Shown here piece after piece: positions 1-8,996 of a stretch of 64,000 bases of DNA. This DNA is from DASQEH01 sp963765725 (GTDB taxonomy: Bacteria; Actinomycetota; Actinomycetes; Propionibacteriales; Nocardioidaceae). The number at the start of each line of letters is the position of its first letter. Position 1 is the stretch's first letter. Location of the stretch: assembly GCA_963765725.1 (NCBI GenBank), contig CAVXXI010000003.1, forward strand, positions 186,001 to 250,000, read 5' to 3'. The notes below the pieces were generated by a model. The model made no database searches and was not told the origin of the DNA. It saw only the letters and a list, made by a program, of their open reading frames with translations. The position numbers and the translations under genes are program-made.

Positions 1-171
1 GTGAAGGCACGCACCGGGTCGGTGCACGCGAGCGGCCGAGCAGGTGCCGTCGGACGGCGTACGGCCGCCCATCTCGACGTGCTGCCGGCGGTGCAGCAAC
101 GTAGGCGCGATGCTCGGCTCGTCGAGCCCACGGCGGGCCGGGCAACGTCGAATCGCGACGCGGGCCGACCG

Positions 172-819
172 TTATGGCAGTAGCGCAGCGATGAGCATGG
201 TCCTCAGCCAGTCACGGAACCTCTCACTCGACCAACCACAGTCTCGGGTAAGGGCGCGATGGACGTCAGGGCCGGCAAGCGTCCACAGTATGGCTCCGGC
301 TTCCTCGCTAGTCATGCCATCTCGAAATGGCCCGTTCACAGCGATCCAGGACGCGACTGTGTCCATGGCCTCGCGGCGTTGACGGTTGTTGAGGTCGTAT
401 TGCAGCGCGGCGATCTCCGGTTCGACAGCGGCGGCGCTGCGGACAAGCTCGTTGAGCGGTTGCACCCGGTCGAGCTGTGCAGTGATCCCCGCTGCGAACA
501 GGCCCAGCTGCTCGCGCTGGTCGGTGGCGGCACGCACCGCTTGCGGGCCTTCTCGTGCGAGAAGTGCGATGTCGTCGTCGTCACCGCCGATCGTGATATC
601 CATGACTTCTTTCAGGACGCCACGCTTGCTGCCGAACAAGCGAAAGACCAGGTCGTCCGAGACCTGTGCTGCGTGCGCGATGTCCGACACAGTGGTCGCT
701 CGATAGCCCGACGCCAGGAACAGGCCGCGGGCGGCATGCAGGACACGCAGCCGACGCAATCGGGCGGACTCGCGTCGCCCGGACGCGTCGTAGGTCCTTC
801 GCTTGACAGATCTCACCAT
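172..819 (-). CDS. TetR-family transcriptional regulator
   Basis: One-component DNA-binding repressor of about 215 residues, a normal TetR length. The N-terminal third contains the helix-turn-helix, visible as GYRATTVSDIAHAAQVSDDLVFRLFGSKRGVL, here split as GYRATTVSDIAHAA and QVSDDLVFRLFGSK. The C-terminal ligand domain is not recognisable by eye, so the ligand is unknown. I start at the ATG at 819 because a TAGACT-like -10 lies 7 nt upstream, which would give a leaderless mRNA; in-frame starts at 837 and 876 are possible. It is divergent from a methyltransferase and an inverted repeat lies between the two starts, which suggests that it controls itself and that neighbour. Confidence 0.85.
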   Translation of the reverse strand: MVRSVKRRTYDASGRRESARLRRLRVLHAARGLFLASGYRATTVSDIAHAAQVSDDLVFRLFGSKRGVLKEVMDITIGGDDDDIALLAREGPQAVRAATDQREQLGLFAAGITAQLDRVQPLNELVRSAAAVEPEIAALQYDLNNRQRREAMDTVASWIAVNGPFRDGMTSEEAGAILWTLAGPDVHRALTRDCGWSSERFRDWLRTMLIAALLP

Positions 820-841
820 CGAGGGCAGTCTATCCATATTG

Positions 842-860
842 GTTCGAGAGACACTCGAAC
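842..860. promoter_or_regulatory. Inverted repeat, candidate TetR operator
   Basis: GTTCGAG and CTCGAAC form a perfect 7-bp inverted repeat around a 5-nt spacer. It sits in the short gap between the divergent TetR and methyltransferase starts, where a TetR dimer would be expected to bind. The palindrome is seen in the sequence; binding is inferred. Confidence 0.5.
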
Positions 861-874
861 GAAATGAGGAGCAC

Positions 875-1486
875 ATGACGATCGCCTACCAGGTCGCCTA
901 CGCGATCGGGATGACACCGTGGGAGCGAGCCGGAGCCGCAGGTGCCGCGCAGTTGGACCGGTGGTTGGCGGACGAGGAGGTCGCCCGCGGCGGACCGCAG
1001 CGGGCGCTCGACCTGGGCTGCGGATCAGGCGCTCACAGTGTCGCCCTCGCCGAGCGCGGTTGGCGAGTCACTGGCGTCGACCAGGTCGGTAGGGCGCTGG
1101 CGCGAGCTCGGACGCGAGCCGGCGACCGTGGCGTACACGCCAACTTCGTTCAAGGTGACGTGACCCGGCTCGACCCCGAGACCGTCGGCACCGGCTATGA
1201 GCTGTTGCTCGACGTCGGCTGCTTCCACGGACTGGGACCGGCTCAGCAAGCCTCGATGGGTCGGGCGATCGGATCGGTGGCCGGCTCGGACGCGACGCTG
1301 ATACTCCTGGCGTTCAAGCCCGGTGCCGCGCCACGCCCGCTTCCGCGCGGTGCCGACGCCGAGTCCATCGAGCGCGCCTTCCCCGGCTGGCGGGTCGTGC
1401 ACACGGAGCCCGCCGTCACCGACGGCATGCCGGCGCCTCTCCGCAAAGCCACACCGACCTTGTACCGCGTGAGTCGAGCCGGCTGA
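875..1486 (+). CDS. Class I SAM-dependent methyltransferase
   Basis: A small (203-residue) Rossmann-fold methyltransferase. The SAM-binding motif I is visible as ALDLGCGSGAHSVALAERG, followed by the acidic end of strand 2 (VTGVDQ) and a motif II-like segment (GYELLLDVGCFHGL). This pattern is typical of small-molecule or thiol methyltransferases, but the acceptor cannot be named. The open frame begins earlier, at 803; I chose the ATG at 875 because GAGGA lies directly upstream at 866-870 and the conserved fold begins only after it. Divergent from and probably regulated by the TetR protein. Confidence 0.82.
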   Translation: MTIAYQVAYAIGMTPWERAGAAGAAQLDRWLADEEVARGGPQRALDLGCGSGAHSVALAERGWRVTGVDQVGRALARARTRAGDRGVHANFVQGDVTRLDPETVGTGYELLLDVGCFHGLGPAQQASMGRAIGSVAGSDATLILLAFKPGAAPRPLPRGADAESIERAFPGWRVVHTEPAVTDGMPAPLRKATPTLYRVSRAG

Positions 1487-1505
1487 CATCCGAAGGGCCG
1501 CCGCG

Positions 1506-2225
1506 TCACACCCGGTCGGCGCAGAAGGCCTCTACCTGAGCAGCGACCAGCGCGCCACGTGTCAGCGGCACCATGTGTCCGCCCTCGGGCAGCGTCACGG
1601 TACATCGAGGCGGCGATGTGGCCGGCCGGCAGTCGGCCAGCAGGTCCACCCAGGCCGCCGGCGCGATCCGGTCGTGCGCCCCCCGTACAACAAGTACGGG
1701 GACCTGCACATCGCGCAGACCCAGGTCGATGCGGTCGCGTCGCGCGGCGTCCATCGCGCGCCGCATGGTCGCCAGACCAGTTCTCCGGTACTGCCTGAGG
1801 AGGCTCGGCAACTGCCAGAGTGGTTCGTGTACGGCAGTCGTCAGCCATCTCGCAGCCAGCGTGGCCCAGGTTGCGGCGCGTGGGTCGGTTGTCGGGCCGA
1901 CCAGCACGAGGCCACTGATCAGGTCCGGTGCCAGCAAGGCGGCGTGTACCGCTATCTGGCAACTCGCCGAATGGCCCACCAGGACGACTTCGCTGCCGTG
2001 CGTCCGCAGCCGGGAGACCACCAGGGTGGCGAGGCTGGCCGGCCGGAGGTCGTGGCTCCTACCGGCGGGCAGCCCGAACCCCGGCAGCGGAGTGACGATC
2101 AACCTCGTCGACGCATGTCCGCGGACACCCAGGGCAGCCATGGTAGGCCGCCAAGCCTGCGCACCCAGGCCCAGCCCGGGCACGAACAGCAACGACGTCT
2201 CACGACGTGCGATGGGTGCGGGCAC
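1506..2225 (-). CDS. Alpha/beta-fold hydrolase
   Basis: Predicted soluble serine hydrolase of 239 residues. The oxyanion strand LLFVPGLGLGAQAW, the nucleophile elbow GHSAS, the acid strand (VLVVRGAHDRIAP) and the terminal GGHMV histidine follow in the right order, so the Ser-Asp-His triad appears complete. Substrate unknown. The start is a GTG. It is convergent with the upstream methyltransferase and divergent from the SDR gene with a gap of about 54 nt, so the latter two may share a promoter region. Confidence 0.8.
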   Translation of the reverse strand: MPAPIARRETSLLFVPGLGLGAQAWRPTMAALGVRGHASTRLIVTPLPGFGLPAGRSHDLRPASLATLVVSRLRTHGSEVVLVGHSASCQIAVHAALLAPDLISGLVLVGPTTDPRAATWATLAARWLTTAVHEPLWQLPSLLRQYRRTGLATMRRAMDAARRDRIDLGLRDVQVPVLVVRGAHDRIAPAAWVDLLADCRPATSPPRCTVTLPEGGHMVPLTRGALVAAQVEAFCADRV

Positions 2226-2279
2226 CCCCTGACACTAGGCTCGACGCCACGACAACGACAGCTGAGGGAGCGAGTCGCG

Positions 2280-3047
2280 ATGACCGTGCTCGACCGGTTC
2301 GACCTGACGGGTCGCACAGCGGTGGTGACCGGCGGAACGAAGGGCCTCGGAGAGGGCTTCGCGCGAGCACTTGGGGAGGCGGGGGCACGTGTCGTGCTTG
2401 CTGCGCGAGGAGAAGCAGCAGGGACACAGACGGCGGCGGAGCTGAGCGCGCACGGCATTGACACGCTCTTCGTCACTGCCGACATCACCTCCGCTGGCGA
2501 CGTGGAGAGAATCCTCGCGGAGGCTCTCGACCGGTTCGGCCGGGTGGACATCCTCGTCAACAACGCCGGTGACTGCGTCCACGCACCGGCCCTCGATGTC
2601 ACGTGGAACGACTGGCGTCGGGTGATGGACGTCAACCTCGACGCCCTGTGGACGTGTTCGCAGGTATTCGGACGGCACTTCGTCGAGCAGCGCTCCGGCG
2701 TCATCGTCAACATCGGGTCGATGTCGGGCATCATCGTCAACCGGCCCCAGTGGCAACCTGCGTACAACGCCTCGAAGGCGGCCGTGCACCAGCTCACGAG
2801 AAGTCTGGCGGCCGAATGGGCGCCGTACGGGATCCGGGTCAACGCGCTCGCGCCGGGCTACATCAAGACCGACATGTCACCGGTCGACGATCCCCAGTTC
2901 CGCCGGCAGTGGATCGACGACGCCCCGATGCAGCGCTACGGCAACGTCGAGGAGCTGGCCCCGGCCGTGGTCTTCCTCGCCAGTGACGCGTCGTCCTTCG
3001 TCACGGGCTCGGTGCTGGTGGCAGACGGCGGCTACACCGTGTTCTGA
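2280..3047 (+). CDS. SDR-family NAD(P)-dependent oxidoreductase
   Basis: Classical short-chain dehydrogenase of 255 residues. It has the cofactor motif TGGTKGLGEG near the N-terminus, the NNAG structural motif, the catalytic serine strand (VIVNIGSMSG) and the YNASK active site (YxxxK), then a C-terminal segment typical of FabG-like and polyol dehydrogenases (DGGYTVF end). Substrate cannot be deduced. The open frame extends upstream to 1575, but the ATG at 2280 follows TGAGGGAG and fits the family length. Its stop is 8 nt from the stop of the convergent MMPL gene. Confidence 0.88.
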   Translation: MTVLDRFDLTGRTAVVTGGTKGLGEGFARALGEAGARVVLAARGEAAGTQTAAELSAHGIDTLFVTADITSAGDVERILAEALDRFGRVDILVNNAGDCVHAPALDVTWNDWRRVMDVNLDALWTCSQVFGRHFVEQRSGVIVNIGSMSGIIVNRPQWQPAYNASKAAVHQLTRSLAAEWAPYGIRVNALAPGYIKTDMSPVDDPQFRRQWIDDAPMQRYGNVEELAPAVVFLASDASSFVTGSVLVADGGYTVF

Positions 3048-3054
3048 CTGGCTT

Positions 3055-5361
3055 TCACCCCACGCCGGTCGGGTCTGGCTGGACCGGATCGACCGTCGAC
3101 GGGCCGACTCCCGCCAGCGGCTCGAGGTCGACCGGGTCGGTGGCGACGCGGGTGACCGCGGCCGGCGGGTGCGCCGGGCCTTCCAGCTCGAAGTTGGGTG
3201 TGATCTTGTCCAGCCAGCCCGGGATCCACCAGGCGTGCTTGCCCAGCAGCGTCATCACGGACGGCACCAGGATCATCCTGACGATGGTCGCGTCGATGAG
3301 CACGGCCACGGCCATCCCGACGGCGAGCATCTTGACAGTGGTGTCGTCACTCAGCACGAAGCTGCTGAACACCACGACCATGATCGCAGCCGCGGTGGTG
3401 ATCACCCGTGCCGTGGCACCGATACCGATGGCGACAGCGCGGTGGCTGTCGCTGGTCGCCAGCCATGCCTCGTGCACCCTCGAGAGCAAGAAGACCTCGT
3501 AGTCCATGGACAGCCCGAAGACGATCGCGAACATCAGCATCGGCACGAACGACGGGATCGGGACCGTCTCCTCGATGCCGACGAGCGACGAGCCCCAGCC
3601 CCACTGGAAGACCGCCACGATGACGCCGTACGCGGCTCCGACCGACAGCAGGTTCATCACCGCGGCCTTGAGCCCGATGGCGAGGGAGCGGAAGGCGGCG
3701 GTGAGCAGCAGCAGCGCGAGCACGACGACCGCGCCGATGAGCCACGGCATGCGCTGGCTCACCTTCTCGGTGAAGTCGGTGTAGCCGGCGGTCGTGCCGA
3801 CGAGGTACGTCGTCTCCTTCTGCTTGTCGAGCACCTGTGAGCGGATGTCGTCGACGAGGGTCTGGGTCTTGGCGTCCTGTGGCGACGTCTTCGGCAGCAC
3901 GTTGATCGTCGCGGTGGTGCCGGATCCGTTGACCGTCGGTGGCGCGACGCCCTGCACGTCGTCGACCTTGGAGAGGTCCGTGGACAGCGACGTCAGGAGC
4001 TGCTGGTTGGCGCTGCTGGACTGCTTCGGCAGGCTCACCACCACCGTCAAGGGGCCGTTGGCCCCCGGACCGAAGCCCTCAGCGATCAGGTCGTACGCGC
4101 GTCGGCTGCTGTCGGCGGTCGGGTCGGTCCCGGCGTCGAGCTGGCCGAGCCGCATCGAGAACAGGGGGATCGACAAGACGGCCAGGACGAGCACCGTCGC
4201 GATCGCCCAGGGCCAGGGACGGTCACTGACCATGCGGCCCCAGCGCGCGAAGGCACTGTTCTCGTGGGCAGCCTCGCGGGCCTCGCGCTCGTGCGCCAGC
4301 ACCACCGGATCGAGGGAAGCGGGGTCGTCGTGGCGAGCGTTCTTGCGCTCCGCACGTGAGCGAACCGACTGTTTGGCCACACCGAGTAAGGCCGGCACGA
4401 GGGTCAGCGCGGCGATGATCGTCACCGCCACGACGAGCGCAGAGGATAGCCCGAGCGCGCCGACGAAGGGGACGCCCGACACGTACAACCCCAGGATCGC
4501 GATGACGACGGTGCCGCCGGCGACAACCACGGCGGCACCGGAGGTGGACGCCGAGCGGCCCGCCGACTCGACGACCGTCATGCCGTCGTCGAGCTGCTCT
4601 CGGTGGCGGGCGACCAGGAACAGCCCGTAGTCGATGGCGACCCCGAGGCCGAGGAGCGTGGCAACGGTCGGGGCCGTCGTGGGGAAGGTCAGCCCCGCGG
4701 CGATCAGCCCCAGCAGGCTCAACCCGGTGGCGACACTGAACACGGCGGCGATCAGCGGGAGCCCGGCCGCGACGATCGAGCCGAACATGATCAGCAGCAG
4801 GATCAGCGCGAGCACCAGCCCGATGATCTCCGAGGTGCTGTCATGTGCCTGCTGAGCGATCTGGCCCGCGCCGCCTCCGTACTCGACCGTGAGGCCGGCC
4901 TTGCGGGCGGGGGCGACGGCAGCGTCGAGCGTGTCGAGGTACGACGAGTCGAGCGATGCGGGCACGACGTCGAACGACACGGGAGCGTTGACGATGGTGC
5001 CGTCCTTCGAGACTCCGCTCGAGTCCTTGGTGGAGAGCGGGTCGCTCGCCGAGATGACGTGCGGGAGCTTCGCCACCGACGCCATCGACGTCGACACGGC
5101 CGAGGCGTCGTCCGAGACCTGACCGCTCGTCGCGTGGAAGACGATGCTGCCCGCGTATCCGCTCTTCGCCGGGAACTTCGCGTCGAGCAGATTCAGGCCG
5201 GTCGATGACTGGCTCCCAGGAACGGTGTAGTTGTTCTCGTAGATGCCACCGAATGCCTTGTCCAGCCCGACGACGACCAGAAGTACGAGGATCCAGGCCG
5301 CGATGACCGCCCATGGGCGCCTCGCGGCGCCGCGTCCCAACTTGTCGAGGAAGGCATGCAC
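3055..5361 (-). CDS. MMPL/RND-family membrane transporter
   Basis: Large integral membrane transporter (768 residues) of the MMPL type, which in actinobacteria exports lipids and other hydrophobic compounds using the proton gradient. Layout: one N-terminal membrane helix, an extracytoplasmic domain, a helical bundle of five to six helices, a cytoplasmic loop rich in charged residues, then a second helix, loop and bundle. The repeated membrane motif GVAIDYGLFLVAR and its second-half counterpart GLSMDYEVFLLSR are the family signatures. I use the GTG at 5361, which follows AGAGGTGA with good spacing, in preference to the 784-residue reading from 5409. Cargo unknown. Confidence 0.88.
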   Translation of the reverse strand: MHAFLDKLGRGAARRPWAVIAAWILVLLVVVGLDKAFGGIYENNYTVPGSQSSTGLNLLDAKFPAKSGYAGSIVFHATSGQVSDDASAVSTSMASVAKLPHVISASDPLSTKDSSGVSKDGTIVNAPVSFDVVPASLDSSYLDTLDAAVAPARKAGLTVEYGGGAGQIAQQAHDSTSEIIGLVLALILLLIMFGSIVAAGLPLIAAVFSVATGLSLLGLIAAGLTFPTTAPTVATLLGLGVAIDYGLFLVARHREQLDDGMTVVESAGRSASTSGAAVVVAGGTVVIAILGLYVSGVPFVGALGLSSALVVAVTIIAALTLVPALLGVAKQSVRSRAERKNARHDDPASLDPVVLAHEREAREAAHENSAFARWGRMVSDRPWPWAIATVLVLAVLSIPLFSMRLGQLDAGTDPTADSSRRAYDLIAEGFGPGANGPLTVVVSLPKQSSSANQQLLTSLSTDLSKVDDVQGVAPPTVNGSGTTATINVLPKTSPQDAKTQTLVDDIRSQVLDKQKETTYLVGTTAGYTDFTEKVSQRMPWLIGAVVVLALLLLTAAFRSLAIGLKAAVMNLLSVGAAYGVIVAVFQWGWGSSLVGIEETVPIPSFVPMLMFAIVFGLSMDYEVFLLSRVHEAWLATSDSHRAVAIGIGATARVITTAAAIMVVVFSSFVLSDDTTVKMLAVGMAVAVLIDATIVRMILVPSVMTLLGKHAWWIPGWLDKITPNFELEGPAHPPAAVTRVATDPVDLEPLAGVGPSTVDPVQPDPTGVG

Positions 5362-5569
5362 GGGCCAGTCACCTCTCGGTCGGGGACCCCCATCATCGCG
5401 GCAACTCACTGGGCCAGGAGGCCAGACGAGTTGCGACGTTCGCGCAGCAATGTATCACCAGCGGCCCGCGATTTCACTGAGCGTAACGGCATAAGCCCGG
5501 GTCTGGAGCGACTGCACGACCGATGACCAGCCCGTGTGTGGACGGTGCCGACCTACCTGCGTACCTGAC

Positions 5570-5589
5570 CTCCGCCGCGTCAGGCGGAG
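5570..5589 (-). terminator. Hairpin over the stop codon of the CtaG-like gene
   Basis: CTCCGCC (5570-5576) and GGCGGAG (5583-5589) form a perfect 7-bp stem with a 6-nt loop that includes the stop codon. There is no U-tract, so it would be a non-canonical terminator or an mRNA 3' stabiliser. Confidence 0.4.
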
Positions 5590-6590
5590 TCGCGCGAGTT
5601 CAGGCGCTTGAGCATCGCGTTGTAGGCGATGAGCGTAGCCTCGTCGTCGTCGAGATCGGTGGCGTCGTTGAGCTGCGCCGGCACGTCCGCACCACGGCTC
5701 AGGTTGCCGGCGAGAGTACTGCGGCGTACCCCCTCGAGCCAGTTCCCGGCGGTCGCGTGGCTGGAGCTGTTCGTCAGGTACGTGAGCATGACCGCGACGA
5801 TGAAGAGCATCATCAACCCGTCGCCGAAGGCCCACATGATGCCGCCTCCGGTGTTCAGGTCGTGGACGGGGCTCGGCGCCCACGACGGCCGGTTGTCGGC
5901 GAGAGCCGGGAACATCTCGTGCGGGGATTGGAGGAGCACGATGCCCACGACGGTGTCGGGTGCCATCGCGATGAAGAGCACCACCATGCGCATGAGGTGC
6001 GGTGCCCGCCACCGGATGGGCTCGTCGCCGAGCAGCGGAAGCAGGAACAGGTAGCCGCCCACGAGGTACAGCACCTGCTCGCCCTCGTGCAGCGTCATGT
6101 CGGTGGCCATCGCGTTCATGAACGACGTCAGGTGCGTGCCGACGATGATCGCGGTGTAGATGGCCAACGCCACCAGCGGATGCGTCAGGGCAGCGACCGG
6201 ACGGGACTGCAGCACCCTGCCGACCGCGCCACGCATGGGCGCCGGACCGGCCTCGACCAGCATGGTCAAGGGGTGGCCGACGACGAGGAGCGCCGGCACC
6301 ACCATGATCAGCAGCAGGTGCTGGATCATGTGGTCCCAGAAGAGCAGGTGTGAGTACGCCTCGATCGCGCTGCTCACGCTGACGAGAAGAAGGCCCAGTC
6401 CGAGCACGAACGAGAGTGCACGCACCGGGGCGAGCGCGTGTCCCGCGCCGCGCCGGCGCAGTCTCACGAAGCCGAGCAGGTAGCCGAGCAGCGTCGCCGC
6501 GACGACGGCGCTCCAGACGGGCTGCCACTGCCAGGTCGAGAAGAACACCCGCCAGGTGAGCGGGGGAAGCATCATGTGCATGTCGGGCAT
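5580..6590 (-). CDS. CtaG-like cytochrome c oxidase assembly membrane protein
   Basis: Polytopic membrane protein of about 336 residues resembling the caa3-type CtaG family, which assists copper-dependent assembly of cytochrome oxidase. At least seven hydrophobic segments are visible, separated by short loops with conserved-looking histidines and methionines (MHMMLPP, FWDHMIQHLLLIM, VGHPLTMLVEAG, VGTHLTSFMNAMA, LHEGEQVL). The histidines in or next to helices agree with the family pattern. The start is uncertain: I take the ATG at 6590, but a GTG at 6620 and ATGs just downstream are possible and none has a strong ribosome binding site. Confidence 0.8.
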   Translation of the reverse strand: MPDMHMMLPPLTWRVFFSTWQWQPVWSAVVAATLLGYLLGFVRLRRRGAGHALAPVRALSFVLGLGLLLVSVSSAIEAYSHLLFWDHMIQHLLLIMVVPALLVVGHPLTMLVEAGPAPMRGAVGRVLQSRPVAALTHPLVALAIYTAIIVGTHLTSFMNAMATDMTLHEGEQVLYLVGGYLFLLPLLGDEPIRWRAPHLMRMVVLFIAMAPDTVVGIVLLQSPHEMFPALADNRPSWAPSPVHDLNTGGGIMWAFGDGLMMLFIVAVMLTYLTNSSSHATAGNWLEGVRRSTLAGNLSRGADVPAQLNDATDLDDDEATLIAYNAMLKRLNSRDSA

Positions 6591-6668
6591 GCCCGGCTCA
6601 GCTCGACCGCGGATCGGCACGCATGCAGCCCATTGTGCACGCCGGTCGAAGTGCCGACAGGGTCAGGC

Positions 6669-7499
6669 TCAGTCCTGTGACCGCCGCCGGAATGCCGCGA
6701 CCGCGAGGGGTGCGAAGACGGCCGTGAAGACGACCGACCAGATGAGCGACGAGACGACCGGGTGCTGGAGGGGCAGCTGCGCGTTCGCCGCCGGCGGCGT
6801 CCCGTTGCCCCACAGGTCCCGGCACGCTGCCGTCAACGCAGAGACCGGGTTCCACTCGGCGATGACTCGCAGCCACGTCGGCATGCTCTCGGTCGGGGCG
6901 AAGGTGTTCGCGACAAAGGTCAGCGGAAACATGACTGTGAACATGAAGCCGTTCACGGCCTCGACCGAACGCATCAGGGAGCCGACCCAGATGCCGAGCC
7001 AGATCATCGAGAACCCGAACAGCAGGAGCAGCACGAAGCCGAGGACGCCGTCGAGGACGCCGTCGCGGATCCGCCAACCGATGAGCAGCCCGGTCAGGGC
7101 CATGACGACGATGCCGATACTGGAATGGATCAGGCTCGAGATGCTCCGGCCGATCAGGACCGACTTCCGCGACATCGGCAGCGACTTGAAGCGGTCGACG
7201 ATGCCCTTGGCCAGGTCGTTGGTCAGACCGATCGCCACCACGGCCGACGAGAAGATCATGGTCTGCGCCATGATCCCGGGCAGCAGGAACTCCCGGTACG
7301 ACGAGCCGGCCACCGAGATGGACCCGCCGAAGACGTAGGCGAAGAGCAGCACGAACATCACCGGCTGGATGGTGACATCGAGCAGCATCTCCGGCATCCG
7401 GCGGATGTGGAGGAGGTTGCGCCACACGACCGTGAGCGACTGCTGCAGCAGCGTCCGCTGCTCGACGGGCGGCGGGCGCCGGCTGACGATGGCGGTCAC
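6669..7499 (-). CDS. ABC-2 type transporter permease (DrrB-like)
   Basis: Membrane subunit of an exporter, 276 residues with about six hydrophobic segments. The long N-terminal cytoplasmic stretch, the FGG turn after helix 1, and the amphipathic region DLAKGIVDRFKSLPMSR are typical of daunorubicin-resistance-type (DrrB) ABC-2 permeases. It overlaps the preceding ATPase gene by 4 nt (ATGA), so the two are translationally coupled and make one transporter. Such pairs export lipids or drugs; the cargo here is unknown. Confidence 0.88.
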   Translation of the reverse strand: MTAIVSRRPPPVEQRTLLQQSLTVVWRNLLHIRRMPEMLLDVTIQPVMFVLLFAYVFGGSISVAGSSYREFLLPGIMAQTMIFSSAVVAIGLTNDLAKGIVDRFKSLPMSRKSVLIGRSISSLIHSSIGIVVMALTGLLIGWRIRDGVLDGVLGFVLLLLFGFSMIWLGIWVGSLMRSVEAVNGFMFTVMFPLTFVANTFAPTESMPTWLRVIAEWNPVSALTAACRDLWGNGTPPAANAQLPLQHPVVSSLIWSVVFTAVFAPLAVAAFRRRSQD

Positions 7500-8488
7500 G
7501 ACATGACCTCCGCAACCACCGGGTCGTCTCCCGCCTCGTCGGCCGACTCCTCCGCGCGGTGCCCGGTGAGCTGCAGGAACACGTCGTCGAGGCTCGGCCG
7601 TGCGAGCCCGAGGTCGTCGACGGCGATCCCGCTCTCGGCGAAGACGTGGCCGATGCGCAGCATGTCGTCGAGCCCGTCGGCCTGGGCGACGAGCCGCCGG
7701 GGTCCCTCCTCGACGTGGACGCCCGAGGAGTAGCGCCGGAGCAGGTCGGCCGCCCGGGCGAGGTCGCCCGAGTGCGACACGTGCACGACGACGCTCGCCT
7801 GTCCGGACTGGTCCTTCAAAGAGGTGGGCGTGCCCTCGGCGATGACCCGCCCCTTGTCGATCACCACGATGCGGTCGGCCAGCTGGTCGGCCTCCTCGAG
7901 GTACTGGGTGGTCAGCAGGAGTGTCGTGCCGTCGCGGACGAGGCCGCGCAGGACCTCCCAGAACTCGGCGCGGCTGCGCGGGTCGAGGCCGGTGGTGGGC
8001 TCGTCGAGGAACAGCACCGGCGGGGCGGCGACCAGGCTCACGGCGAGGTCGAGGCGGCGGCGCATCCCGCCCGAGTACGTCCTCGCGATGCGGTCGCCGG
8101 CGGCCGCCAGGGAGAACCGCTCGAGCAGCTCGTCGGTGACCTCGCGGATGTAGGACAGCGGCAGGCCGTAGAGCCGGCCGATCAGCCGGATGTTCTCCCT
8201 GCCGGTGAGGAGCTCGTCGACCGTCGCCGCCTGACCCGTCAGACCCATGCTGCGGCGTACCGCCTCGGGCTCGTCGACGACGTCGTAACCCGCGACCCTG
8301 CCGGTCCCGCTGGTGGGCACGCTCAGAGTGGTGAGCATCCGGACGGTCGTGGTCTTGCCCGCCCCGTTTGGCCCCAGCAGGCCGAGCACCGATCCCTCGG
8401 GCACCGAGAAGCTCACATGGTCGACCGCTTGGGTGTCGCCGAAGCGTTTCACCAGGTCGATCGCCTCGACGGCGGGCTGTCCGGTCAT
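7496..8488 (-). CDS. ABC transporter ATP-binding protein (DrrA-like)
   Basis: Cytoplasmic ATPase of 330 residues that powers the overlapping DrrB-like permease. Walker A is GPNGAGKTTT, the signature is YSGGMRRRLDLA, Walker B is PPVLFLDEPTTGLD, and the H-loop region reads LLLTTQYLEEAD. A C-terminal extension of about 100 residues is characteristic of DrrA-type subunits. I start at the ATG at 8488 because the GLVKRFG-type first strand begins a few residues later; the frame is open up to 8524. Confidence 0.9.
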   Translation of the reverse strand: MTGQPAVEAIDLVKRFGDTQAVDHVSFSVPEGSVLGLLGPNGAGKTTTVRMLTTLSVPTSGTGRVAGYDVVDEPEAVRRSMGLTGQAATVDELLTGRENIRLIGRLYGLPLSYIREVTDELLERFSLAAAGDRIARTYSGGMRRRLDLAVSLVAAPPVLFLDEPTTGLDPRSRAEFWEVLRGLVRDGTTLLLTTQYLEEADQLADRIVVIDKGRVIAEGTPTSLKDQSGQASVVVHVSHSGDLARAADLLRRYSSGVHVEEGPRRLVAQADGLDDMLRIGHVFAESGIAVDDLGLARPSLDDVFLQLTGHRAEESADEAGDDPVVAEVMS

Positions 8489-8542
8489 GCGTGTAACCCT
8501 AACCGGCGGCTCCGACGGTTCCACGTGGTTTCGCTGCAGGCC

Positions 8543-8947
8543 TCAGCCCGCCACGAAGGAGAACCGGACCTGCCGCTCGTGGTTGTCGCGGTTGACGTCC
8601 ACGAGGCAGATGCTCTGCCAGGTGCCCAGCGCGAGTCGGCCGTCCAGGACCGGGACGGTGGCGTACGGAGGGACCAGGGCCGGCAGGACGTGCGAGCGTC
8701 CGTGGCCGCGACTGCCATGCCGGTGCTTCCAGCGGTCGTCCTCCGGGAGCAGGTCGCGCAGGGTCGCGAGCAGGTCGTCGTCACTGCCCGAGCCCGTCTC
8801 GAGTACGGCCAGTCCGGCGGTCGCATGCGGTACGAAGAGCTGCAGCAGGCCGTCGCCCTGGCCCTGGACGAAGTCGGCACAGTCGCGCGTGATGTCGAGG
8901 ACGACATCGACGTCTCCGGTCGAGTACGTGCGGGTGTTCGTGCGCAT
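8543..8947 (-). CDS. YjbQ family protein (secondary thiamine-phosphate synthase fold)
   Basis: Compact 134-residue protein of the UPF0047/YjbQ family. Members have weak thiamine-phosphate synthase activity in vitro, but their physiological role is unsettled. Family hallmarks are visible: LFVPHATAGLAVLE, the WKHRHG stretch with histidines that would line the metal site, and LGTWQSICLVDVNRDNHERQV near the end (split as LGTWQSICLVD and VNRDNHERQV). The start at 8947 gives the usual length. It lies 49 nt downstream of the mycothiol-superfamily gene on the same strand and could be co-transcribed with it. Confidence 0.85.
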   Translation of the reverse strand: MRTNTRTYSTGDVDVVLDITRDCADFVQGQGDGLLQLFVPHATAGLAVLETGSGSDDDLLATLRDLLPEDDRWKHRHGSRGHGRSHVLPALVPPYATVPVLDGRLALGTWQSICLVDVNRDNHERQVRFSFVAG

Positions 8948-8996
8948 ACGAGCATGGTGCCAGCCGGTCTCCTCGCCGGACGCGGCACCCGGGAGG

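Noticed and set aside
1..171. Possible gene fragment at the left edge
   Set aside because: An open frame exists, but its Arg-rich composition and codon pattern look like a shadow and I recognise no family.
1575..2279. N-terminal extension of the SDR protein
   Set aside because: The extension lies antisense to the alpha/beta hydrolase, has no family similarity that I recognise, and a good ribosome binding site stands before the ATG at 2280.
5410..5579. tRNA or small RNA gene between the MMPL and CtaG genes
   Set aside because: No cloverleaf or acceptor-stem pairing could be drawn; only the hairpin at the CtaG stop is evident.
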